A stretch of 64,000 nucleotides of DNA from the NCBI GenBank assembly GCA_016787755.1, contig JAEUUA010000023.1, positions 717,537-781,536 of the forward strand. Direction: 5' to 3'. The position numbers were made by a program, and so were the translations under genes. The notes beneath the pieces are model-generated. The model had not been told where the DNA came from. It did not search any database and saw nothing but the letters and a program-made list of their open reading frames with translations. This document shows positions 24,512 through 31,458 of the stretch, piece after piece. This stretch comes from Cyclobacteriaceae bacterium (lineage in GTDB: Bacteria; Bacteroidota; Bacteroidia; Cytophagales; Cyclobacteriaceae). Numbering within the stretch: position 1 is the stretch's first letter; each line of letters begins with the position of its first letter.

Positions 24512-25087
24512 AGTTAAAATTACCTCGTGAATACACCTCGCTAATAGTATACGGTCATTCAGGGCAAGCAAAATGAGATAGAAAGTAAAACCTCGCCTTC
24601 GTTGGTGTTCTTCACCAACGAACATAATAATTGAAAAGATGGGTTGATAAAAGTTGATCTGATTAATAATGACAATAGAAGTTGAACATAAGGTATGCAT
24701 GTTGGTGAAGAACACCAACATGGGCATGGGTTAAAATTACCTCGTGAAGACACCTCACTTATAGTATACGGTCTTTCAGGGCAAGCAAGATGAGATAGAA
24801 GTAAAACACTCGCCTTCGTTGGTGTTCTTCACCAACGAACACAATAATTGAAAAGATGGGTTGATAAAAGTTGATCTGATTAATAATGACAATAGAAGCT
24901 GAACATAAGGTATGCATGTTGGTGAAGAACACCAACATGGGCATGGTAAAGTTAAAATTACCTCGTGAAGACACCTCACTTATAGTATACGGTCTTTCAG
25001 GGCAAGCAAGATGAGATAGAAGTAAAACCCAATTGTAATAATGAACTAGTTCTAGTAAGATAACCAGCGCGACCTGAAATTTCGAAA
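24512..25087. repeat. Two and a half tandem copies of a 221-bp element
   Basis: AAAATTACCTCGTGAA recurs at about 24515, 24734 and 24955. Copies 1 and 2 (about 221 bp, nearly identical) contain the dispersed-element start GGTC(A/T)TTCAGGGCAAGC. Inside them lie an insert with CGTTGGTG-TTCTT-CACCAACG and, about 100 bp later, the mirror hairpin GTTGGTG-AAGAA-CACCAAC. Copy 3 lacks the insert and ends with the normal element end GCGCGACCTGAAATTTCGAA. This explains the 796-bp gap 24405-25200; small open frames here are repeat-encoded and not genes. Confidence 0.8.
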
Positions 25088-25200
25088 ATGCTGGTAATCA
25101 CTTACTAATCTAAAGACAGGGTTTGTTAAGTGAACCAAATAAAAATTGCCCAACCTCATCATTATTTTTAATACTTTAGCTGAGAACAAATCCCACACCC

Positions 25201-25560
25201 ATGATAGAAAAACTGAACTGGGCTACCGTACCTACAGAAGAAGTTACTCCCAAGATGGCCAGAAAAATAATTAGCGGAGAAAAACTGATGATTGCAAAAA
25301 TGAAATTCAAAGATGGCTTTCTCGTTCCCTTGCACAGCCACGTGCACGAACAAGTTACGCAGGTAACTTCGGGCACCATCCGTTTTTGGTTTGGAGAAAA
25401 AAAAGATGTCATCATGGACTTGTCGGCAGGCGATGTGGTTGTAATTCCATCAAACCTCCCGCACGAGGCGCTGATGATAGGAGACGTAGAAGAAATTGAT
25501 ACGTGGGCTCCTCCACGCCAGGATTGGCTCGATAAGACAGACGATTATTTAAGAAAATAA
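25201..25560 (+). CDS. Cupin-domain protein
   Basis: A 119-residue single-domain cupin. The metal-binding motif is visible in VPLHSHVHEQVTQVTSG and the second half in DLSAGDVVVIPSNLPHEA. Small cupins of this type include isomerases, dioxygenases and sensory proteins; nothing here decides between them. The stop is 3 bp before the SDR gene, so they form an operon and may act on the same compound. Confidence 0.85.
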   Translation: MIEKLNWATVPTEEVTPKMARKIISGEKLMIAKMKFKDGFLVPLHSHVHEQVTQVTSGTIRFWFGEKKDVIMDLSAGDVVVIPSNLPHEALMIGDVEEIDTWAPPRQDWLDKTDDYLRK

Positions 25561-25563
25561 AGG

Positions 25564-26322
25564 ATGGACCTCGGACTAAAAGATAAAGTTGCCTTCGTGG
25601 CAGCTTCCAGTCAGGGCCTTGGTAAAAGTGTTGCGCTTGAGCTTGCTGCTGAAGGGGCACGCGTTATTATCTGCGCGCGTAATAAGGAGCATCTTGAACA
25701 GGCGAAACGCGAAATAGAAAAGTCGGGTAAGGTGTTCGCACTTGCCGGAGATTTAGCCAATCCACATGAACGAGCAGAGATTATAAAAAAAGCCTTGGAA
25801 GAGTTTAACACGATTGATATACTAGTCACCAACACCGGAGGACCACCGGCAGGAAAGTTCGAAGACTTTACACAGGATGATTGGGATGCAGCTTATAAGA
25901 CTTTGCTCGCCAGCGTAGTGGGTTTGGTGAATGGGTTTTTACCGGGTATGAAACAACAACATTGGGGGCGAATTATTTCTATCACTTCCATGGCGGTGAA
26001 ACAACCTGTTAACAATCTTATTCTATCTAATTCGGTGCGAGCATCGGTTGCCGGGTTAATGAAATCGCTATCGAGTGAATTGGCGATGTATAATATTACC
26101 GTGAACAATGTAATGCCGGGGTATACTGAAACCGAACGATTGAAATCATTGATGGAAACCAATCCATCCTTTGCAACTGCAATAAATGAAATTCCGCTAG
26201 GCCGGTTCGGCACTACGAACGAGTTTGCAGCGGCTGTGGCTTTCTTGGCGAGTGAACGCGCCAGCTATATCACAGGCGTTTCACTTCCGGTAGATGGAGG
26301 CTGGATAAAAAGTATCTTTTGA
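25564..26322 (+). CDS. SDR-family oxidoreductase lacking the canonical Tyr-x3-Lys
   Basis: A 252-residue Rossmann protein. The nucleotide-binding start is ASSQGLGKSVA (14-24), NTGGPP corresponds to the NNAG motif, and SITSMAVKQPVNN carries the catalytic Ser. Where most SDRs have Tyr-x3-Lys, this protein has LSNSVRASVAGLMKSL, so the usual general base is missing. I know this as a recurring subfamily with LSN-x-(L/V)RA in that place. It is thus an SDR by fold with uncertain chemistry. It is co-transcribed with the cupin gene. Confidence 0.85.
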   Translation: MDLGLKDKVAFVAASSQGLGKSVALELAAEGARVIICARNKEHLEQAKREIEKSGKVFALAGDLANPHERAEIIKKALEEFNTIDILVTNTGGPPAGKFEDFTQDDWDAAYKTLLASVVGLVNGFLPGMKQQHWGRIISITSMAVKQPVNNLILSNSVRASVAGLMKSLSSELAMYNITVNNVMPGYTETERLKSLMETNPSFATAINEIPLGRFGTTNEFAAAVAFLASERASYITGVSLPVDGGWIKSIF

Positions 26323-26476
26323 GATGAAGTATGGAGCAAGTGAAACTTTGTTAAATTTTTTATGCCTTGATTGTAATGGGTTTTCAGAAATTTGTAATAT
26401 TTGTTGATGAAGTACCTTTGAAAAGATCCAGCACAACCTTTTCAGATAAGAGCATACACTGCCGGTAATTATTAGT

Positions 26477-26484
26477 TATATTTG
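26477..26484 (+). promoter_or_regulatory. -7 box upstream of the lipoprotein gene at 26514
   Basis: TATATTTG matches the Bacteroidota -7 consensus TAnnTTTG and lies 29 bp before the start codon. Confidence 0.5.
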
Positions 26485-26513
26485 TGTATACATTTTTCAC
26501 ATAATAAAATAAA

Positions 26514-27386
26514 ATGAAAAAAATCTTATTGTTATCAATTTTTGCAGTGGGCCTATTACTTACGATCGAATCGTGTAAAGATGATGATCCGGCTCCTCAG
26601 GAGATCTTAATTACCAGTCATAGGAAGACCGGAAAATTTTATAAACTTGATTTAACTACGGGAGCTAAAACAGAAGCTTTCGACATCAAACTCAGCGGCA
26701 ACACACTTAATGAATTACGCGGGTTTGTGTATCACCCTAAGAAAGATTTATTCTATGCGAGTGCAAGTTCTTACGTGGATCAGGACAATCCACGCAATGG
26801 ATTTTTATATTCAATTGTTCCGTCAACGAAAGTTGCTACGGTAATTAATTCGAATAATGGCAAGGGGGGAGCGTATGCCATTTGGGATGCGGTTGTCAAT
26901 TGGGCGGTTGCGTCTGACGATAGCCTGGTATCGGTTGGAGATTTCAATGGGGATGGAAGTGGTATTGTAAAATTTGGAACGGATGGTGGAAGATCTAAAA
27001 AAACCACCGAGGTCGATTTTTGTTGTGGATTAGGCTTGATTTACGATGCAACGGCCAAAACCATGCTAGTGACTAACGATCCCAATGATGGAACAGTTGA
27101 AATTTTAACAATAACACAAGCTACGGGCGCAATCTCCAATACGTTAGTGATTGATAACCTGATTGATTTTCCAAAGGATGTTTCCACCGACTGGTTACCC
27201 GTTAAGGCTATGGCCAAAGCAAAGGATGGAATGATCTATGCATTAATGTTTAACTCCGATGAAGCAGATACCTACCTGATTAAGATTGACATTGCAAATA
27301 AGAAGGCAACCTACATCGCTACCTTGGGTACTGACAATGCAAATCAATATAATTTATTGGCCTTTGTTCCAGAGAATAAACTATAA
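26514..27386 (+). CDS. Exported lipoprotein, beta-propeller-like, function unknown
   Basis: A 290-residue protein with a lipoprotein signal (LLLTIESCKDDD, Cys21). The mature part alternates short strands such as ILITSHRKTGKFYKLDL, KDGMIYALMFNSDE and NKKATYIATLG, which looks like an irregular beta-propeller. It has its own -7 box and a strong terminator, so it is monocistronic. No family is recognised with certainty and no catalytic residues stand out. Confidence 0.65.
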   Translation: MKKILLLSIFAVGLLLTIESCKDDDPAPQEILITSHRKTGKFYKLDLTTGAKTEAFDIKLSGNTLNELRGFVYHPKKDLFYASASSYVDQDNPRNGFLYSIVPSTKVATVINSNNGKGGAYAIWDAVVNWAVASDDSLVSVGDFNGDGSGIVKFGTDGGRSKKTTEVDFCCGLGLIYDATAKTMLVTNDPNDGTVEILTITQATGAISNTLVIDNLIDFPKDVSTDWLPVKAMAKAKDGMIYALMFNSDEADTYLIKIDIANKKATYIATLGTDNANQYNLLAFVPENKL

Positions 27387-27413
27387 TATTAGTAAAGAAC
27401 AAGTTGAATTAAT

Positions 27414-27442
27414 AACCCGCCCTAAATAGGGTGGGTTTTTTT
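27414..27442 (+). terminator. Rho-independent terminator
   Basis: AACCCGCCC-TAAATA-GGGTGGGTT followed by T's, 27 bp after the lipoprotein gene stop. Confidence 0.85.
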
Positions 27443-27523
27443 ATGACTGTACCCGAGTTGGGTATTAAAATCACACGCACAAAGACGCCTTCAATTGAAG
27501 AATTTGTTGTGTACTTTTCAAGT

Positions 27524-28087
27524 ATGAAACCCCTTTTTACCCACATTCAGCAATATTGCGAAGTAAGCAACTCCACGTTAAAAAGTCTGGGCGCAGTGTT
27601 GAAAAAAGAAGAGTTACCAAAAGGCGCCTTCTTACATACGGAAGGTAAAGTCTGTAGCTATATATATTTTCTTGAGAAGGGTTGCCTGCGCGGCTTCTAC
27701 AACCTTGACGGAAAAGAAGTAACCTATTGGTTTGCGTTTGAAAATAATTTTGTGACTTCCTTCTTTAGTTTTATTACGCGCAAGCCGGGAGTAGAGAATA
27801 TTCAACTGACAGAAGATTGCACCCTTTGGTCAATCACGTATGAAGATTTACAAGAACTTTACGCTAAACATCACGACATGGAGCGCCTCGGTCGCATAAT
27901 GAATGAGCGGTATTATGTAATGTTGGAAGAGCGATTTCTAAGCAACCATTTTAAAGAAGCCCGCGAGCGCTATGAAAATCTTCTAACCAGTGCTCCCCAT
28001 ATTCTACAGCGAGTACCCTTGGGATATGTTGCGTCTTATCTTGGCATTACGCAAGAGACATTAAGTCGCATTCGCAGTAAAGCCTAA
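27524..28087 (+). CDS. Crp/Fnr-family transcriptional regulator
   Basis: About 187 residues from ATG 27524. A longer frame starts inside the preceding terminator and is rejected. Residues 1-120 form a cyclic-nucleotide-binding-like jelly roll (FLHTEGKVCSYIYFLEKGCLRGF), then a dimerisation helix, then a winged helix PLGYVASYLGITQETLSRIRSK. The recognition helix shows E-x-x-SR, the arrangement Fnr uses to read TTGA. No Cys cluster for an iron-sulfur centre is present, so the signal is not oxygen by the Fnr mechanism. A fitting palindrome lies before the next gene and another at 4422. Confidence 0.85.
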   Translation: MKPLFTHIQQYCEVSNSTLKSLGAVLKKEELPKGAFLHTEGKVCSYIYFLEKGCLRGFYNLDGKEVTYWFAFENNFVTSFFSFITRKPGVENIQLTEDCTLWSITYEDLQELYAKHHDMERLGRIMNERYYVMLEERFLSNHFKEARERYENLLTSAPHILQRVPLGYVASYLGITQETLSRIRSKA

Positions 28088-28150
28088 CTATAAGTTTGAT
28101 AGGTTGAGCCTGCCTGCTCGTAGCCAAAATCAAATTCGTCATGGTCATAT

Positions 28151-28185
28151 CCACCCCTCTCCTCTGGAGAGGGGCAGGGGTGAGG
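28151..28185. repeat. Short intergenic palindrome
   Basis: CCCCTCTCC-TCTG-GAGAGGGG with flanking CACCCCT and AGGGGTG arms; a REP-type palindrome between the Crp/Fnr gene and yiaA. It lacks a terminal T-tract. Confidence 0.5.
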
Positions 28186-28192
28186 TCCATTA

Positions 28193-28237
28193 TTTGACAT
28201 ATGTCAAAGAGCGAAGACGTATGTGTAAATACCTTTG
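28193..28237 (+). promoter_or_regulatory. Crp/Fnr-type operator and -7 box upstream of yiaA
   Basis: TTTGACATATGTCAAA (28193-28208) is a perfect palindrome. TACCTTTG (28230-28237) fits TAnnTTTG exactly. The centre-to-box distance is 29.5 bp, identical to the site at 4422-4465. The regulator gene directly upstream is the likely binder, which is inferred. Confidence 0.65.
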
Positions 28238-28256
28238 ATTCATAAATTAACTATTT

Positions 28257-28676
28257 ATGGAAAAGAAAATGTTTCAAAAACCTTCCAATGCATTTATCGC
28301 AGCCTCCTGGGTTGCCCTGTTAACAGGTGCTATTGCGTTTATCGTTGGGTTGTGGAATGCTGAAATGGAGTTGAATGAAAAAGGATATTATTTTACCGTA
28401 CTCATGTTTGGATTGTTTGCAGCCATCTCATTACAAAAGGCCGTCCGCGATCAACTCGATGGCATTCCGGTAACAAATATCTACTACAGCCTCGCCTGGT
28501 TTTCGACTGTACTCGCCATTGTCCTTCTGGTAGTGGGTTTATGGAATGCAACCTTAATGCGCAGTGAAAAAGGATTCTACGCGATGTCATTTACCTTGAG
28601 TTTATTTGGCGCTATTGCAGTACAAAAAAATACCCGCGATCTGCAAGCAGCCGAACCTCCTTTCGATTCCAATTAA
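28257..28676 (+). CDS. yiaA: YiaA/YiaB-family inner membrane protein
   Basis: A 139-residue protein made of two similar halves, each with two membrane helices. Both halves share the pattern AW/SW-x-x-x-(L/V)-...-GLWNA-x-(M/L)-x-x-x-EKG(Y/F)Y, for example VGLWNAEMELNEKGYYF and VGLWNATLMRSEKGFYA, the signature of YiaA/YiaB. The biochemical role of the family is unknown. A Crp/Fnr-like palindrome and a consensus -7 box precede it, and a strong terminator follows, so it is a single-gene unit under probable control of the adjacent regulator. Confidence 0.85.
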   Translation: MEKKMFQKPSNAFIAASWVALLTGAIAFIVGLWNAEMELNEKGYYFTVLMFGLFAAISLQKAVRDQLDGIPVTNIYYSLAWFSTVLAIVLLVVGLWNATLMRSEKGFYAMSFTLSLFGAIAVQKNTRDLQAAEPPFDSN

Positions 28677-28695
28677 TCAATCGGAAAGTTTTCCA

Positions 28696-28728
28696 AAAGA
28701 GTCTCTAGAAAAGGAGACTCTTTTTTTT
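28696..28728 (+). terminator. Rho-independent terminator
   Basis: AAAGAGTCTC and GAGACTCTTT arms with an 8-base loop and eight T's, directly after yiaA. Confidence 0.9.
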
Positions 28729-28878
28729 CACTACCTGTTACAGTATGGCTATCGCACGTTAGCAACTTCATCCTGTAAAATTAAGTGTATGCAAATTATT
28801 GAATATTATCCTGCCTAACACTTGACTAGTTAGCGAATGGTTTTATTTTTAAGCCGAGTTAAAATTTTACCCAAAAAG

Positions 28879-30204
28879 ATGAAAAATAGAGCATTTTACT
28901 CTTTGATAGCATTCATTGTAGCCCTACTATTGCCAACAATTGCATTTTCTCAGGATAACGCGATTGATTCAGGGGCTACTTCCTGGATGTTAACTTCTAC
29001 CGCATTGGTTTTATTGATGGTTCCCGGCCTGGCCATGTTTTATGGGGGGTTAGTGCGAACAAAAAACGTTTTAGGAACCATGATGCACAGTTTTGCGGCC
29101 ATGGGCATCATGACTCTCCTTTGGGTAATTTGTGGCTACAGTATGGCGTTTGGTCCCAATGTTTTGGGCGGCTGGTTTGGCTGGAACGCGGATAATTTTC
29201 TGCTGCGCGGAATTGACGAATCGGTTACAAACGGGATACCTGAGTATGTGTTCTCTATGTTTCAGGCAAAATTTGCTATCATCACTCCAGCTTTGATTGC
29301 CGGTGCTTTTGCCGAGCGCGTATCGTTTAAAGCGTATTGCATTTTTATTGGCGTGTGGGGTTTGCTAATTTATAATCCCCTTTGCCATTGGGTGTGGGCC
29401 TCCGATGGTTTTCTTTTTAATATGGGACCAAAGGGGGCAATTGATTTTGCAGGCGGAACGGTGGTTCATATTTCTGCCGGGGTAAGTGGTTTGGTAGCGG
29501 TGTTGTATTTGGGAGGAAGGAAATCGTTTAAACATTTACAGGTGCGACCAAACAATTTAGTGATGACGCTGATTGGCGGTGGCCTTTTGTGGGTTGGATG
29601 GTTTGGATTTAATGCCGGAAGTAGCTTAACCAGCGGGCTAACTACCGCACAGGCGATAACGGTCACTCAAGTTGCCGCGGCTGCCGGTGCTATAGCCTGG
29701 ATGATTATTGAAAGCATTCATCAGGGAAAAGCAACGGCATTGGGTTTTGTTTCCGGTGTGTTGGCCGGGCTTGTCGCGATTACTCCTGCTGCTGGGGTAG
29801 TGCAACCGGGTGGAGCTATAATTCTTGGAGGACTTGCATCCCTGGTGTGTTATTATGCAATCATCCTAAAAAATAAACTGGGTTATGATGATACCCTCGA
29901 TGCATTTGGAATTCACGGTGTCGGTGGAATTATTGGGGCATTGTGCTTAAGTTTTTTTATTCGCGACAGTTGGATGCGGGAAGCTGCAGAAACTGCAGGC
30001 GGCAGCTGGTCGGCAATGCAGCAATTTGGAATTCAATTGGTGGCGGTAGGGATTGCCATTGCCTATGCAGCAATAGGAACCTTCTTAATTCTTTTTGCAC
30101 TGAATAAATTTGTAAAAATTCGATCTACCGATGAAGCTGAAATGAAAGGGCTGGATAATTTCTATCATGGCGAACGAGGCTATGGCATGATCAACCCCAA
30201 TTAA
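28879..30204 (+). CDS. amt: Ammonium transporter, Amt/Rh family
   Basis: About 441 residues from ATG 28879, which begins a clean signal peptide (ALLLPTIAFSQ); the frame extends 14 codons further upstream without support. The eleven-helix Amt core is clear: SWMLTSTALVLLMVPGLAMFY, FYGGLVRTKNVLG, the pore His region CHWVWASDGF and DTLDAFGIHGVGG. It imports ammonium through a trimeric channel in the inner membrane. The PII gene 33 bp downstream is the usual partner that blocks the channel when nitrogen is plentiful. Confidence 0.95.
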   Translation: MKNRAFYSLIAFIVALLLPTIAFSQDNAIDSGATSWMLTSTALVLLMVPGLAMFYGGLVRTKNVLGTMMHSFAAMGIMTLLWVICGYSMAFGPNVLGGWFGWNADNFLLRGIDESVTNGIPEYVFSMFQAKFAIITPALIAGAFAERVSFKAYCIFIGVWGLLIYNPLCHWVWASDGFLFNMGPKGAIDFAGGTVVHISAGVSGLVAVLYLGGRKSFKHLQVRPNNLVMTLIGGGLLWVGWFGFNAGSSLTSGLTTAQAITVTQVAAAAGAIAWMIIESIHQGKATALGFVSGVLAGLVAITPAAGVVQPGGAIILGGLASLVCYYAIILKNKLGYDDTLDAFGIHGVGGIIGALCLSFFIRDSWMREAAETAGGSWSAMQQFGIQLVAVGIAIAYAAIGTFLILFALNKFVKIRSTDEAEMKGLDNFYHGERGYGMINPN

Positions 30205-30237
30205 GAATTAGTTTATTAACTGAAACCAACTATTTGC

Positions 30238-30585
30238 ATGAAACTCCTCATTGCTATCATCCGGGAAAATCAATTGGATCAGGTTCGTGTCGCTTTAATT
30301 GAAGCCGGAATTTCAAGAATTACGGTTAGCCATGTTTCAGGGCATGGGCGACAATTGCAGCCGGAAGAAATTTATCGTGGGCAACGGGTTGTGCCCAACC
30401 TGGTTCCCAACATTCGAATTGAAATAGCGGTAAACGATGATTTTGTAAAGCCGACCATCGATGCAATTCTAAAAGCATCTACCCCGAATGAGAGCGGAAT
30501 GATTGGCAGCGGAAAAATCTTTGTACTTCCGTTGGAGGATGTAGTGCGCTTGCGTACAGGAGAAACAGGGTCAGAAGCGATTTAG
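30238..30585 (+). CDS. glnK: PII-family nitrogen regulatory protein
   Basis: A 115-residue PII protein. GRQLQPEEIYRGQRVVPNL is the T-loop and IGSGKIFVLPLEDVVRLRTGETGSEAI the C-terminal signature. Tyr46 is kept, but the uridylylated Tyr51 of E. coli GlnB/GlnK is Val51 here, so control by GlnD-type uridylylation is not possible at that site. An insertion of a few residues (STPNESGM) precedes the B-loop region. It sits 33 bp after amt, the conserved amt-glnK pairing. Confidence 0.95.
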   Translation: MKLLIAIIRENQLDQVRVALIEAGISRITVSHVSGHGRQLQPEEIYRGQRVVPNLVPNIRIEIAVNDDFVKPTIDAILKASTPNESGMIGSGKIFVLPLEDVVRLRTGETGSEAI

Positions 30586-30628
30586 AATAAATTTTCGTAA
30601 GTTGTACCTAGCCTCAACGAAAACAGAT

Positions 30629-31063
30629 ATGGAAGCAACGACAAATAAACCCGCAACCTGGTTTTGGGTTATAAGTGCTATGGCTCTTGTATGGAATTTA
30701 TTGGGCGTGATGGCCTATATCGAACAAGTTACCATGAGTGCCGAAGCCTTGCAGGCCATGCCAGTGAATGAGCGTGCTTTGTATGAATCAGCTCCTGCGT
30801 GGGCTACCTCTGCATTCGCAGTCGCTGTGTGGGCGGGTGCCTTAGGCAGTGTTCTTCTGTTGATTAGAAAAAAGTGGGCAATTCCCGTACTGATTGTTTC
30901 TTTTGTTGGAATTGTTGTGCAGATGGTTCATTCCTTTGGAATAGCAAACTCCATCGAGGTGTATGGTCCGGGGGGCATGGTGATGCCTGTCATGGTTTTG
31001 ATTATTGGCGCGGGATTGATCTGGTTCTCGCGAAAAGCAAATGAGAAGGGATGGATGAAGTAG
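30629..31063 (+). CDS. Four-helix membrane protein, function unknown
   Basis: About 144 residues from ATG 30629; a longer frame from 30602 lacks support. Four membrane helices (WFWVISAMALVWNLLGVMAY, WATSAFAVAVWAGALGSVLL, WAIPVLIVSFVGIVVQMVH, MVMPVMVLIIGAGLIWF) are joined by a periplasmic loop with SAEALQAMPVNERALYES. This layout recurs in short membrane proteins of Bacteroidota and Proteobacteria without a known role. It follows glnK by 43 bp and may be read through from the amt operon. Confidence 0.7.
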   Translation: MEATTNKPATWFWVISAMALVWNLLGVMAYIEQVTMSAEALQAMPVNERALYESAPAWATSAFAVAVWAGALGSVLLLIRKKWAIPVLIVSFVGIVVQMVHSFGIANSIEVYGPGGMVMPVMVLIIGAGLIWFSRKANEKGWMK

Positions 31064-31086
31064 GCTGTTCGGTTGCTTGAATATCC

Positions 31087-31431
31087 TTAGGTGTAAGGCA
31101 CCTGTATAATTTTAGTGGGATGGCTCAACTTGTAATCCTGCTTTCGATTGTTAATCGTTAACGCCCGATTCACATACCCTTTCGTGTATTCCTTTACACG
31201 CGCTTCAAATTCTAACTCCACACTCTCTTTTAGGGCTATACCTTCAAATCCTTTTGTGTAGCTAAACCAAAGATGATCTGCCACTAACGTAGCAGTGGCT
31301 ATGTCAATAATGTTTTTAAGCAAAACTGTTTCTTCCGAAAAGCCTTTAAAATTTACTTTCTTCCCAAACCGAACAAAAGTAGCCCTGAATTTTATACGAT
31401 TATTTTTTTCACCGGCAAGTTCTTTTCTCAT
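31087..31431 (-). CDS. Hypothetical cytoplasmic protein
   Basis: About 114 residues from ATG 31431 (an ATG three codons upstream at 31440 is also possible). It is a small basic, beta-rich protein with FRATFVRFGKKVNFKGFSEETVLLKNI at the start and a C-terminus that reads TKIIQVPYT. No membrane segment and no known motif is seen. It lies 28 bp or less after the M28 peptidase gene on the same strand, so co-transcription is likely. Confidence 0.65.
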   Translation of the reverse strand: MRKELAGEKNNRIKFRATFVRFGKKVNFKGFSEETVLLKNIIDIATATLVADHLWFSYTKGFEGIALKESVELEFEARVKEYTKGYVNRALTINNRKQDYKLSHPTKIIQVPYT

Positions 31432-31458
31432 GATTATCACAGTAAATGAGGATTCTAT

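Noticed and set aside
24494..24979. Four short minus-strand frames of 64-77 codons, two pairs nearly identical
   Set aside because: They are translations of the two copies of the 221-bp repeat and are not separate genes.
27431..27523. Longer N-terminus for the Crp/Fnr regulator
   Set aside because: This start lies in the terminator of the preceding gene; the ATG at 27524 matches the usual length of the family.
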